Source of the DNA: Bacteroidota bacterium | GTDB lineage: Bacteria; Bacteroidota; Bacteroidia; Chitinophagales; Chitinophagaceae | Assembly (NCBI GenBank): GCA_030706735.1 | Contig: JAUZNZ010000001.1 | Span: 62,001-126,000, forward strand | Length of the DNA: 64,000 bases | Direction of reading: 5' to 3' | Part shown: positions 1-9,152 of the stretch, one piece after another | Layout: each line of letters opens with the position of its first letter | Position numbering within the stretch: position 1 is the first letter of the stretch | Notes under the pieces: generated by a model | What the model was told of the DNA's origin: nothing | The model's database searches: none | The model's input: the letters and a program-made list of their open reading frames with translations, nothing else | Program-made: the position numbers and the translations under genes

Positions 1-314
1 CCTTTCGTTACAAAAACATGATCCAGACGATCCTGGGAGTAACTGATCCCGGTACCGGAGAGAGCAAGATCAAGCACCTTATTCAGCGACTCCCGGACGG
101 CATGGATATCCAGATGTGTGGTATCAAAATCCGCCGTATCGAAATAAAACCGGTATCCCGTCTGTTTTTCCAGTTCTATCAGCAGGCTGTCAATGCGAAT
201 CCGGGGAAAATCGACGGATACGAGAGGCTGCTTTCCCACAGCCTGGGCAAAACCTTCCTTTCCAGGCATGAGCAGGAACAGGCATCCTATCAGTATCGCG
301 TAAAGGATTCTCAT
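1..314 (-). CDS. STN-domain surface protein, N-terminal fragment (runs off window)
   Basis: This reading frame is missing from the ORF track because it is cut by the window edge; I translated it by hand. It starts with ATG at 314 and stays open to base 1 (104 codons). Residues 1-24 form a signal peptide (MRILYAILIG...GFAQ). The following stretch (VSVDFPRIRIDSLLIELEKQ, then TGYRFYFDT) has the pattern of the secretin/TonB short N-terminal domain (STN), which in Bacteroidota opens TonB-dependent receptors and related outer-membrane proteins. It begins 8 bp after the stop of the upstream secreted protein gene, so the two are probably cotranscribed. Whether a carboxypeptidase-like domain or a full receptor barrel follows cannot be seen. 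The STN call is by pattern and fairly firm; the whole-protein function is open. Confidence 0.7.
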   Translation of the reverse strand, partial: MRILYAILIGCLFLLMPGKEGFAQAVGKQPLVSVDFPRIRIDSLLIELEKQTGYRFYFDTADFDTTHLDIHAVRESLNKVLDLALSGTGISYSQDRLDHVFVTK

Positions 315-321
315 AAACACC

Positions 322-1080
322 TTATTGAGTATTCCGATCGTACCAGGCAGCAGCGCGCGCAAATACCTGGTCCTTGTCCGTCTGCAAGTCCGGACCCAGC
401 CCGCGAATGAACTTCCTTACCGCCGCCCTTTTATCTTTCATAGCCCGGAGCAGGGATCTTTTGCTATTGACAATATAATTTCTGTTTGCGATGCGCAGGT
501 AATACGACACCGAGTGGTTGATATATTCCTTGGAATCCGCGGTTGTCGCAGAAGGATCTTCCTGGATGGTCTTCCACTCCCTCTTTAACATCCTGACCTT
601 CTTTCCCTCATATAGTAATTCATAAAAGCCGGGACCAGGGCCGTTTGCACTGTCCCGGAGGTGTATGAACAGATGACTTCCGATCGTAAACGTATCCAGG
701 CGATCATTGAGCAGGGCGATCTTGTAGGCGTTGTAAGGGTCATTGATCACGACCTGCCCGCGTACCAGGTCATATATGAGGAGGATGTCGTCATAATGAA
801 GTCCGTCATAATAGACGCTTCCCTTTTGCATATGGTCGATATCGAAAAAAGGATGGCCGATATGGATCGCGTAGGCATATTCCGCATATTCTCCTCCCCT
901 GAACAGTCGGGTTTCGGGCATCAAAGAGTGGTGATAAAAGGTTATGGCCGCGGCATATCCTGTAAGGATTGCGAGGCTATCCTTGTCCGGAGTCTGGGCA
1001 TGAATACGCGAAACCGAAGAAACCACAGAAAGAATAGAATAGCATATCAGGATCGGCCGTCTGATGAACGCAATCGCCAT
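322..1080 (-). CDS. Secreted hypothetical protein, first gene of the STN operon
   Basis: A 252-residue protein of unknown function. Residues 1 to about 28 are a signal peptide ending IHAQ, so it is exported. The mature part is rich in aromatic and beta-forming residues (YYDGLHYDDILLIYDL, YKIALLNDRLDTF) and ends in a basic, mixed-charge tail. I recognise no catalytic motif or named family. Its position 8 bp upstream of the STN-domain gene suggests a functional pair at the cell surface. The plus-strand ORFs in the same place are shadows: the minus frame has the signal peptide and fits the spacing to the next gene. Confidence 0.65.
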   Translation of the reverse strand: MAIAFIRRPILICYSILSVVSSVSRIHAQTPDKDSLAILTGYAAAITFYHHSLMPETRLFRGGEYAEYAYAIHIGHPFFDIDHMQKGSVYYDGLHYDDILLIYDLVRGQVVINDPYNAYKIALLNDRLDTFTIGSHLFIHLRDSANGPGPGFYELLYEGKKVRMLKREWKTIQEDPSATTADSKEYINHSVSYYLRIANRNYIVNSKRSLLRAMKDKRAAVRKFIRGLGPDLQTDKDQVFARAAAWYDRNTQ

Positions 1081-1346
1081 GTAATCGGTTAAGGGGACAA
1101 TTTACTCTTTACCCGCCAGCTAAGCAAGAGCCTCCCTGGAAGGATGTGCATTAATTATGGTATAATTTTATCTTTATTTATGCAACTGAGCGCAATTTGA
1201 TGTTGCATTACTATTTTACTTGAAGTGATTTGCCGGGCTGACTTTCGATCTATTCCTTCAGATCACAATGAGGACAGGCGGTATGGGAATCTGCCGCTTT
1301 ATTTCTATCTTCCCCCACGCACCGTCCACCGGTCGTTCAACCTGAT

Positions 1347-2240
1347 ATGACTAATATTTTAAACATTCGGTCCATCACCAAGTTCTACGGCAAGATCAGA
1401 GCGCTCCACGAAGTATCTTTTGACGTCCCGCCCGGTTCGGTCTACGGCGTTCTGGGTCCGAACGGGAGTGGCAAGACAACCCTGCTGGGTATTGTCATGG
1501 ATGTCCTCCAAAGCAGCGGCGGCGAGTATGCCTGGTTCGGCCAACCTCCTTCTTCGAGGCATCGAAGGCAGATCGGCACATTGCTGGAGACACCCAATTT
1601 CTACCATTACCTGTCGGGAGAAAGGAACCTCAAGATCGCTGCCGCTATTAAAGGGCATGGGGAGGAGGATATTCCCAGGGTGTTGGAGACGGTAAAGCTG
1701 ACCGGCCGGCGTCATTCCAAGTTTAGCACCTATTCGCTGGGGATGAAGCAACGGCTGGCTATCGCCTCCTGCCTGCTTGGTAACCCTTCCGTCCTTGTAT
1801 TTGATGAACCGACGAATGGCCTGGACCCGGTCGGGATCGCCGAAACAAGGCAGCTGATCCTGGATCTCTCCCGGGAAGGAAAGACCATCCTGCTCGCCAG
1901 TCACCTGTTGGATGAAGTGGAAAAAGTCTGTTCCCATGTCGCCATATTGCAAAAAGGACAGCTGCTGATGGCCGGGCATGTCAATGAGGTGCTGACCAAT
2001 GAGGATTACGTGGAACTGGGGGCACGTGATATGCAAAAATTGGCTGCACTCCTTTCGGGTTATCCTGGCGTGAGGCAAGTTAAACCGTACGAGCAGTCCT
2101 TGCAGGTGTACTTCGAACAGAACAACGCCGATCTCGACGGCATCAACCAATATTGCTTTGAAAATGGGGTCGTGCTGAATCACCTGCAGTTACGCAAACG
2201 AAGCCTGGAATCGAAATTCATGGAATTGACCAACACATAA
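1347..2240 (+). CDS. ABC transporter ATP-binding protein
   Basis: ATPase subunit of an ABC-2 type exporter, 297 residues. Walker A GPNGSGKTT lies at residues 37-45, the signature region YSLGMKQRLAIA (a GMKQR variant of LSGGQ) near 128, Walker B VLVFDEPTNGLDP near 148, and the switch histidine in LLASHLLDEV shortly after. The C-terminal 70 residues form the accessory domain common in drug and bacitracin-type exporters. The permease gene starts 5 bp after the stop, so the two make one transporter. The substrate cannot be read from the sequence; peptide-antibiotic resistance or lipid export are common for this type. The sensor kinase and regulator just downstream make envelope-stress control plausible, but that is inference. 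Confidence 0.9.
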   Translation: MTNILNIRSITKFYGKIRALHEVSFDVPPGSVYGVLGPNGSGKTTLLGIVMDVLQSSGGEYAWFGQPPSSRHRRQIGTLLETPNFYHYLSGERNLKIAAAIKGHGEEDIPRVLETVKLTGRRHSKFSTYSLGMKQRLAIASCLLGNPSVLVFDEPTNGLDPVGIAETRQLILDLSREGKTILLASHLLDEVEKVCSHVAILQKGQLLMAGHVNEVLTNEDYVELGARDMQKLAALLSGYPGVRQVKPYEQSLQVYFEQNNADLDGINQYCFENGVVLNHLQLRKRSLESKFMELTNT

Positions 2241-2245
2241 AGACC

Positions 2246-3052
2246 ATGCGGACAACTCTTCAGATAGAATGGATGAAGGTCCGGAACTACCGCACCTTTT
2301 GGATCCTGCTGGCAATTACGATCGTCAGCATCCCGGGGTTCAATTACATGTTCTATGATATTTTCGACAATAAGTTCCCCAAAATGCGGGGGAAAAGTAT
2401 ATTCGGGAGTCCTTTCGCGTTTCCGGACGTCTGGCAGACGGTGAGCTGGAATGCGGGAGGCGTTCTGTTCCTTATTCCGGCCATCCTCATCATCACCCTG
2501 ACAACGAACGAGTTTACTTACCGGACGCACCGCCAAAATGTCATCGATGGATGGAGCAGGGGCCAGTTCGTCGGCGTTAAAATGCTGGAAATCCTCCTGT
2601 TGTCAATATTTACGACCCTGATCGTAGGGCTCACCGCTCTTGCGTTCGGGCGGCTGGGGAATAAGGTTCCAGCGGATGTCTCGATATGGCAAGGTAGCCA
2701 TTTCGTCGCCGCTTACTTTGTGCAAATGCTGGCTTATTCGCTTATCGCTTTTATGATGGCCATGTTCATAAGACGGGCGGGATTGGCGATGGGCGTCTTT
2801 TTCGTCTATCTGATCATCGAAAATATCGTCGTCGCGGTTTGTCGAAATCGATATCATGCCGTTTGGGTGGATTATCTTCCTGAAGAAGTGACCGACCTGC
2901 TTATTCCGCAGCCTTATGCCAAGGCAATCATCACTCAGCAGGGGGCCTCGAGATGGGAAAGCCATGTCCCTGTTTATCTGGCCGTTGCCGCTGCTTACCT
3001 GCTGATCTTCTGCATTGTATCAAGTCGCCGGTTCCTCAAAAGCGATCTCTGA
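2246..3052 (+). CDS. ABC-2 type transporter permease
   Basis: A 268-residue integral membrane protein with about six hydrophobic segments, for example TFWILLAITIVSIPG near the N terminus and YLAVAAAYLLIFCIV at the C terminus. A charged loop (NEFTYRTHRQNVIDGWSR) after the second segment is typical of ABC-2 permeases. It starts 5 bp after the ATPase gene. It forms the membrane channel of the exporter, presumably as a homodimer with two ATPases. Family assignment is by topology and context; the substrate is unknown. Confidence 0.85.
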   Translation: MRTTLQIEWMKVRNYRTFWILLAITIVSIPGFNYMFYDIFDNKFPKMRGKSIFGSPFAFPDVWQTVSWNAGGVLFLIPAILIITLTTNEFTYRTHRQNVIDGWSRGQFVGVKMLEILLLSIFTTLIVGLTALAFGRLGNKVPADVSIWQGSHFVAAYFVQMLAYSLIAFMMAMFIRRAGLAMGVFFVYLIIENIVVAVCRNRYHAVWVDYLPEEVTDLLIPQPYAKAIITQQGASRWESHVPVYLAVAAAYLLIFCIVSSRRFLKSDL

Positions 3053-3178
3053 AAAATATTTCACCATGCGTATCTGCCAACGGTAATTAACCGGGCATGA
3101 AAGGCCGTCTGCGATCTCCCATCGGCGACGGGCAGATCGAGGTCTTTCGGGGCGGGTTCCACAATACGTACTATTACC

Positions 3179-3186
3179 TACCTTTA
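3179..3186 (+). promoter_or_regulatory. Likely -7 element for the propeller sensor kinase gene
   Basis: TACCTTTA matches seven of eight positions of the Bacteroidota -7 consensus TAnnTTTG. A TTC lies 19 bp upstream where TTG is expected. Transcription would start near 3193, which is inside the longest ORF but just before the ATG at 3211. This supports the later start codon. Confidence 0.4.
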
Positions 3187-3210
3187 AAAATAAATGGACC
3201 CCACATCCCC

Positions 3211-6200
3211 ATGTACCTGCTTCGACTGCCTTTGCGGCTGCCACTATTAATGACCATCCTTCTTTCCCTGGGAAGCCGGATTTCAGCGCAGGATATTGAC
3301 GAGGATAATTTCACGCATTATACCAAACAGGACGGCTTATCGCATAACTCCATCACGGGCATCATGCAGGATTCAACCGGCTATATCTGGCTGGCTACCC
3401 CATCCGGCCTGAACAGGTTCAATGGCAGCGGCTTCCTGCAGATCCACAGCAGTTCAGATAGTTCTTCCCTGCCTGGTGAGTTTGTCCGCGGGTTAGCCTG
3501 GTTGGATTGTCACCGGCTGGCTGCATACAGTAATGGCCTTCATATCATCGATACGCGCACAGGAAAAACCCGGAACTTGTTCGTTCCATACCCGATAAAA
3601 CAATTCCAATATAAATTCAACGGGATAAGATGCGTGAAATCCGATGAGGCCGGGAACATTTTCGTGCTTACCGAATCGGGGTTTTATCAATTCGATAAAG
3701 ATTATCGCCTGGTATTCCGCTTCGACTATTATCGTCCGGACCAACTTTCATCGGCCTACTTTGCTTTTGGGCGTGGGATCCTGTGGTTAGATCCGCAGCG
3801 GTTGATGGTCATCACCGATGCGGGGATCTATTCCTATATCATCGGCACCCGCTCATTCCGGAAAATGGAGGCGGCAGATTGCCCTTTGCTGAAGGAATAC
3901 CTGGATCGTCCGGTGGGTAAGCAAGAGTTTTTCCAGGACAAGCCCGGCAGTTTTTTCATCCTCGATGATGACGGCGACAGCCTGGTCTACATCGACCCTG
4001 CGAGAAAAAGGAGAACATTGGTACGTTTACCCTTTCAGCACGCAAGGGATGAATTCGACTTCCGCTCCGAACTCGTGGCCGTCAGTGATACCTTGTTGTA
4101 TATAAACGGTCATGTTTCAGGGTTCTTCAAGATACGATTCGATCCCCATACGGGTGCCATGGCCTTTTATCCAAAGAAATATTTTGCCTCCTATTACTGC
4201 CACAACCTGTTCAGGGACAAGGACCACACGCTGTGGATCGGCACCACCCAGGGGTTATTCCGGCAGGACTATGGCCGGTCCTATGTCCGACAGGCGCCTG
4301 TTCCGTCATCGTTGATGGCAGATCATCCCAACCTCAGCATGGACGATGTCTTCCTCCTCGGAAACAAATTATATGTGGCCGCGCGGGGGAATGGCGGTTT
4401 ATTGACGTTCGACAAGGAACCATTTCGGTTTACCGGGCGCATGGGTTTCAGACCCAGGCCAAAGGCCTCCGAGAGTACCTACTCCGATGCAGATAATGCA
4501 TACAATGTCACGTTCGAAAATGACAGCAATATCCTGGTAGGCACCAACGGTCCTCTCTTCAGGGTGAATACGGGCACAGGAATGAAATCGGTGATCCCCC
4601 TTGAAAAATGGGATGCCGGCAACGAATGGATCGCAGATACCTACAGGGATCGGAACGGCCACATTTGGATCGCCACTTCCGAGCATGTCTATAAATATGA
4701 TCTCAAATCAGGTCGCCCGACACTGATCTCTACGGGAAACGAGCCGTACGACAGGATCCAGGAGACAAACCTCGTATATGGCGATACGTCCGGAAATATA
4801 TGGATTGCGGGACATGGACTATACCGGTATAACTGTTCGGCGGGAGTCTTTGACCGGCTGATCGATAGTTTTCCATTTATCAAGATGCCGGACCGCCGGG
4901 TGAATACATTCCTATGCGATCCGTCCAACAACCTCTGGATCGGGAGCTATAACAATGGTCTATTTTACTACAACCAGAAGAAAGGGGTAACGCACTACTT
5001 TACAAGAAATAATGGCCTGCCCGATGATAACGTCCAGGCCATGATCCTGATCGGCAACAAGCTCTGGCTCGGTACTTTTTCCGGCATAGCCTGCCTCGAC
5101 ACAGAAACCTTCCGCATCACCAGCTTCGGCAAAGAGGACGGATTCCCGGACCTGCCGATCTCCAATGGGGCCAAATTCGCTTATGACACGGGAAAAAACA
5201 AACTGTATATTGGATTTTCGGATGTGCTGGTTCAATTTGATCCCGATATCATTTATAAAAAAAGCCCACGGCCACACCTGTTCATAGAAGGCGTCCGCAC
5301 AGGGGATCAACAGGAACACCACTACCCTGAAACCAACGTGACCACGTCCTGGAGAAATTCTGAGATCAGGGTGACGATCGGAACCATTAATTTCTTTACA
5401 AGCAGCAGTCAACGTTTTGCCTATCGCCTTGTTCAGGACGACTCTACGCCCTGGCAGCAACTGTGCGGGGAGAATGAATTTACCATTTCAAGCCTTCCGC
5501 CCGGGCATCATCGGATGCAGGTCAAGTTGTTCTCCGCGGATAACCGGTGGCCGGAGCAGGTCAGGGAGCTCGATATCCAGGTGCTCCCTCCTTTCTGGAA
5601 ACAAACGTGGTTTATCATGATCGGGGTGATCCTGCTGTTGCTGATCATCTACCGGATCCTGAGTTGGAGAACCGGTCTGGCCCTAAAGAGGGAGCAGGCG
5701 AAAACGCATATCCAGAAGCTATTGGCGGATGAGTATAAGAATCAATTCGAGTTGGAGCAGATCAGCAATTATTTTTCTTCGTCCCTGGCGGACAAACGAA
5801 CCGTGAATGAGGTGTTATGGGATGTCGCGAGAAATCTTATCGGGAAAATGAAATATATCGATTGCATCATTTACATGTGGAACGAAAACAAGACCAAAAT
5901 GGTACAAATGGCTGCTTATGGGCCGAAGGGCACTCCCAAGGCCATTAAGGAACAGGCCTTTGACGTTTTACCCGGACAGGGCATCGTCGGTCATGTCATG
6001 TTGACAAAAGAGGCGCTCCTTATCGGGAACACGCAGGAGGACGGTCGTTACCGGATCGATGATGTCATGCGATTGAGCGAGATTTGCGTACCTATTATCC
6101 ACAATGACGAACTGATTGGGATCATCGATGCGGAGCATCCGATGGAGAACTATTATAAGGAGCGGGACCTTAAGATCTTAACCACCATTGCCACGCTCGT

Positions 6201-6936
6201 CGGCAATAAGATCAAGCAAATAGAATCGGAGCGGTCATTGGAGATCAAGCAAAAAGAAATATCCCTGGTCAACCAGCAGCTGGCCGAGGCGCAGCTGTCC
6301 GCGCTGCAAACCCAAATGAACCCTCATTTCATTTTTAATTCATTAAACAGCATCAAGGGCATGATCCTGGCAAATGAACAGCAGAAGGCATCCCGGTATC
6401 TCAGCAAGTTCGCACAGATGATCCGCATGACCCTTAGTCAATCCAAAGAGACATTCACCACCTTGTATGAAAACTTGGAGCAGTTGGAGAACTATCTGAT
6501 CATGGAGAAGCTGCGTTTTGACGATTCCTTCGCCTTTTCCGTCACGGTTGGGAGCGACATCGATAAAGAGGAGGTGCTGATGCCCACCCTGATGATCCAG
6601 CCGCTTGCCGAGAACGCCATATGGCATGGATTGATGCCCAAAAAAGGGGAAAAAAAATTATCCGTCCATTTCTCCCGGGACGGTGAGACCATATTATGCA
6701 CGATCACGGATAACGGCATTGGGATCAGGCAATCGGAATACCTGAAATTATTGAACCGATCGCCGCACCAATCGGTCGGCCTCAACAATCTCAGGAACCG
6801 GATAAATATCATGAACGAAAAGTACGATACGCATTGCACCCTTGAGATCACCGACCTGGGCGATTCCGGAGAGGATCAGACCGGCACCCGCGTCATACTT
6901 CGCTTTAATATAATAACCTATAAACCCACTGTATGA
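3211..6936 (+). CDS. Reg_prop/Y_Y_Y/GAF/LytS-type sensor histidine kinase
   Basis: A very large sensor kinase of about 1241 residues. I start it at the ATG at 3211, not at 3097, because a signal peptide begins there (MYLLRLPLRLPLL...RISAQ) and a promoter element lies just upstream. Periplasmic part: repeated two-component propeller units (for example GYIWLATPSGLNRF, LWIGTTQGLFR, GNIWIAGHGLYRY, NLWIGSYNNGLFYY) and then a Y_Y_Y domain near residues 700-790. A membrane span follows (WFIMIGVILLLLIIYRIL), then a GAF domain (LPGQGIVGHVML to IGIIDAEHP), a coiled linker and a LytS-type kinase domain with phospho-acceptor QMNPHFIFNSLNS and ATP site NAIWHGLM/DNGIGI. Its stop overlaps the start of the LytTR regulator by 4 bp, so they form a two-component pair. 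Propeller sensors usually detect carbohydrates or envelope signals; the actual ligand is unknown. Confidence 0.88.
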   Translation: MYLLRLPLRLPLLMTILLSLGSRISAQDIDEDNFTHYTKQDGLSHNSITGIMQDSTGYIWLATPSGLNRFNGSGFLQIHSSSDSSSLPGEFVRGLAWLDCHRLAAYSNGLHIIDTRTGKTRNLFVPYPIKQFQYKFNGIRCVKSDEAGNIFVLTESGFYQFDKDYRLVFRFDYYRPDQLSSAYFAFGRGILWLDPQRLMVITDAGIYSYIIGTRSFRKMEAADCPLLKEYLDRPVGKQEFFQDKPGSFFILDDDGDSLVYIDPARKRRTLVRLPFQHARDEFDFRSELVAVSDTLLYINGHVSGFFKIRFDPHTGAMAFYPKKYFASYYCHNLFRDKDHTLWIGTTQGLFRQDYGRSYVRQAPVPSSLMADHPNLSMDDVFLLGNKLYVAARGNGGLLTFDKEPFRFTGRMGFRPRPKASESTYSDADNAYNVTFENDSNILVGTNGPLFRVNTGTGMKSVIPLEKWDAGNEWIADTYRDRNGHIWIATSEHVYKYDLKSGRPTLISTGNEPYDRIQETNLVYGDTSGNIWIAGHGLYRYNCSAGVFDRLIDSFPFIKMPDRRVNTFLCDPSNNLWIGSYNNGLFYYNQKKGVTHYFTRNNGLPDDNVQAMILIGNKLWLGTFSGIACLDTETFRITSFGKEDGFPDLPISNGAKFAYDTGKNKLYIGFSDVLVQFDPDIIYKKSPRPHLFIEGVRTGDQQEHHYPETNVTTSWRNSEIRVTIGTINFFTSSSQRFAYRLVQDDSTPWQQLCGENEFTISSLPPGHHRMQVKLFSADNRWPEQVRELDIQVLPPFWKQTWFIMIGVILLLLIIYRILSWRTGLALKREQAKTHIQKLLADEYKNQFELEQISNYFSSSLADKRTVNEVLWDVARNLIGKMKYIDCIIYMWNENKTKMVQMAAYGPKGTPKAIKEQAFDVLPGQGIVGHVMLTKEALLIGNTQEDGRYRIDDVMRLSEICVPIIHNDELIGIIDAEHPMENYYKERDLKILTTIATLVGNKIKQIESERSLEIKQKEISLVNQQLAEAQLSALQTQMNPHFIFNSLNSIKGMILANEQQKASRYLSKFAQMIRMTLSQSKETFTTLYENLEQLENYLIMEKLRFDDSFAFSVTVGSDIDKEEVLMPTLMIQPLAENAIWHGLMPKKGEKKLSVHFSRDGETILCTITDNGIGIRQSEYLKLLNRSPHQSVGLNNLRNRINIMNEKYDTHCTLEITDLGDSGEDQTGTRVILRFNIITYKPTV

Positions 6937-7691
6937 GAGCCATTTTGGTCGATGATGAGCCCGATGGGATCCGAACGCTTAAAAAATTGCTGGAATTGAA
7001 TTGCCCGGAGGTAGAAATAGCCGCCACCTGTTCCAACGCACATGACGCCCTCCAAAAGCTGGAAGAAGTTAACCCTGAGGTCATCTTCCTGGATGTCCGG
7101 ATGCCCGGTAAGAGCGGCCTGGACATGCTGATGGAAATAACGGTAAAGAATTTCGAGGTGATCTTCGTGACCGCCCACAACGAATACATGCTCCAGGCGT
7201 TGCAATTCAGCGCCGTCGACTATCTCATGAAGCCGGTCGACGAGGACAGGCTGGTTGAGGCCGTAGCCCGCGTCAAAAGAAGATTGAGGCTTGAAAGGGT
7301 GCCGGGTCAGACCGAGACACTGATCCACAATATCGATAAGGCAGGCTCACCGTCGGAAATGAGGCTTTGCCTGCCTACCCAGAAGGGGTTCACGATAGTA
7401 AAGCTGGAAGAGATCGTTTATTGCGAGGCCAACCGGAGTTATACCGTATTTCATTTCACCAATAATAAACCCATCATTATTTCCAAACCATTGTTCGATT
7501 ATGACCGTCTGCTGACCGAAACAAGCTTCTTACGAGTCCATAAATCCTTTTTGATCAATCTGATGCATGTAAAGGAATACGTTCGCGGCGAAGGGGGGAC
7601 GATCATCATGAGCGATGGCGCGGAGATAGAGGTCAGCCGGCGAAAGAAGGAACAATTCCTGGGCAGGGTGAAAGACTTCTTCAAGTCCTGA
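6933..7691 (+). CDS. LytTR-family response regulator
   Basis: A 252-residue response regulator. The N-terminal receiver has the acidic pocket VDDEPDG, the phospho-acceptor aspartate in VIFLDVRMPGKSG (near residue 54) and the KPV lysine in DYLMKPVDEDRL. The C-terminal 110 residues are a LytTR DNA-binding domain (LEEIVYCEANRSYTVFH, FLRVHKSFLINL, VSRRKKEQF). Its start overlaps the kinase stop in an ATGA arrangement, which implies translational coupling and a cognate pair. The target genes are not shown by sequence; the ABC exporter upstream is an obvious candidate. Confidence 0.92.
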   Translation: MRAILVDDEPDGIRTLKKLLELNCPEVEIAATCSNAHDALQKLEEVNPEVIFLDVRMPGKSGLDMLMEITVKNFEVIFVTAHNEYMLQALQFSAVDYLMKPVDEDRLVEAVARVKRRLRLERVPGQTETLIHNIDKAGSPSEMRLCLPTQKGFTIVKLEEIVYCEANRSYTVFHFTNNKPIIISKPLFDYDRLLTETSFLRVHKSFLINLMHVKEYVRGEGGTIIMSDGAEIEVSRRKKEQFLGRVKDFFKS

Positions 7692-7800
7692 CCAGCGGCA
7701 GTTGACCTCCTTAAAATACCATTGGGAAAACCGGAGTGACCGGACATCGGCCGATCCTCTCCCCTGGATCATTTCCGTTCGCCGGCATCCTCAAGCCGGT

Positions 7801-7808
7801 TACTTTTG
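7801..7808 (+). promoter_or_regulatory. Perfect -7 element upstream of the DUF1624 gene
   Basis: TACTTTTG fits TAnnTTTG at all eight positions. The -33 position is weak (TCG 19 bp upstream). Transcription would begin near 7815, giving a leader of about 100 nt that contains the hairpin at 7866-7891. Confidence 0.35.
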
Positions 7809-7865
7809 CCTCAGTAATAGAGAGGCTATACCCAAATCTCATAGCATGTCTCATGGTTGACTAGA

Positions 7866-7891
7866 AGCCCGGTAATCTTCATTACTGGGCT
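7866..7891 (+). terminator. Hairpin with short U-tract: terminator or leader structure
   Basis: AGCCCGGTAAT and ATTACTGGGCT form an 11-bp stem with one G-U pair around a cttc loop, followed by TTATAT. It would end the kinase/regulator transcript. Because a candidate promoter lies upstream of it at 7801, it could instead act as an attenuator in the leader of the next gene. Confidence 0.5.
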
Positions 7892-7916
7892 TTATATCAT
7901 TAAAGAATAAAACTAT

Positions 7917-9152
7917 ATGGATACCTCTGTCCTTAAAAATTCGATGCCCGTCACGGCCGCGGGCCGGCCGGTGACGATCAAGTCCAAACGTGTTCTATCC
8001 ATTGATCTCCTGCGCGGCAGCGTAATGATCATTATGGCTTTGGACCACGTGCGCGAATATTTCCACCGTGACGCCTTTTTTTACAGTCCGACCGACCTCA
8101 CGCATACGAGCGTCCCCTTGTTCTTTACGCGTTGGATCACGCATTTCTGCGCCCCTGCCTTCGTTTTTTTAGCCGGCTTATCGGCCCATCTATATGGGTC
8201 CGCGAAGGGCGGGAAATCGCTGTCCTTCTTTTTGCTAACCAGGGGGATATGGCTGGTATTTGCAGAATTGTTCATTATCACCTTATTCTGGACCTTTAAT
8301 CCGTCCTATCCCGTGCTCAATTTTCAGGTGATCTGGGCGATCGGAGTCAGCATGATCGCGCTCTCTGTATTGATCCGACTGAATAGACGCATGATCCTGG
8401 CAATCGGGATCATTCTGGTTGCCGGACACAATCTCCTCGACACGATCCATGTGACGGGGAAGGGGGTACCTGCTTTCCTTTGGGCGGCGCTCCATGAGGA
8501 TGGGGATTTTACATTCGGACACTTTACGCTCCTTCTCCATTACCCGGTATTACCCTGGATCGGCATTATGGCGATCGGGTATGTGATTGGCAGCCTTTAC
8601 GTTCCCGGGGAGGACGGGAACCGAAGGAAAAAAACATTGCTTTACCTGGGAACCGGCGCGATCGTACTGTTCATCCTTTTGCGAAGCCTGAACGGATATG
8701 GCGACTCATCTTCCTGGACCACGCAAGCCAATACGGCATTCACCCTCCTCTCCTTTATAAATGTTACCAAATACCCCCCTTCCCTGCTTTACGTCCTTAT
8801 GACGCTTGGACCGGTAATGATCTTCCTCTCATTGGGAGAAGGCTCTCTCAATGCCTTGAAAGCAAAGGTTTCCATATTCGGAAGGGTGCCCATGTTCTAC
8901 TACCTGCTGCATATCCCGCTGGTGCATGGGCTGGCCATTGTGGGCGCGATGATCTCCGGTCACAGGGCTGCCGACATGATCCTGACCAACCGGGTAAATC
9001 GCGTGCCGGGCTTGCAAGGCTATGGATTTAGCCTGCCCGCGGTATATATGGTTTGGATTTGCGTCATCCTGATACTTTATCCATGTTGCCGCTGGTTCGA
9101 CCGTTATAAGCGGACGAATCAATCTGCCAAATGGTGGCTGAGCTATGTGTGA
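7917..9152 (+). CDS. DUF1624 / heparan-alpha-glucosaminide N-acetyltransferase-like membrane protein
   Basis: A 411-residue polytopic membrane protein with about ten hydrophobic segments. The N-terminal block (LSIDLLRGSVMIIMALDHVREYF, then PAFVFLAGLSAHLYG) is the hallmark of the DUF1624 family, which includes the heparan-alpha-glucosaminide acetyltransferase HGSNAT, an enzyme moving acetyl groups across a membrane. The conserved aspartate-histidine pair in ALDHVRE is present. It probably acylates an envelope glycan, but the acceptor is unknown. It is transcribed alone and its last 10 bp overlap the 3' end of the convergent epimerase gene. Confidence 0.75.
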   Translation: MDTSVLKNSMPVTAAGRPVTIKSKRVLSIDLLRGSVMIIMALDHVREYFHRDAFFYSPTDLTHTSVPLFFTRWITHFCAPAFVFLAGLSAHLYGSAKGGKSLSFFLLTRGIWLVFAELFIITLFWTFNPSYPVLNFQVIWAIGVSMIALSVLIRLNRRMILAIGIILVAGHNLLDTIHVTGKGVPAFLWAALHEDGDFTFGHFTLLLHYPVLPWIGIMAIGYVIGSLYVPGEDGNRRKKTLLYLGTGAIVLFILLRSLNGYGDSSSWTTQANTAFTLLSFINVTKYPPSLLYVLMTLGPVMIFLSLGEGSLNALKAKVSIFGRVPMFYYLLHIPLVHGLAIVGAMISGHRAADMILTNRVNRVPGLQGYGFSLPAVYMVWICVILILYPCCRWFDRYKRTNQSAKWWLSYV

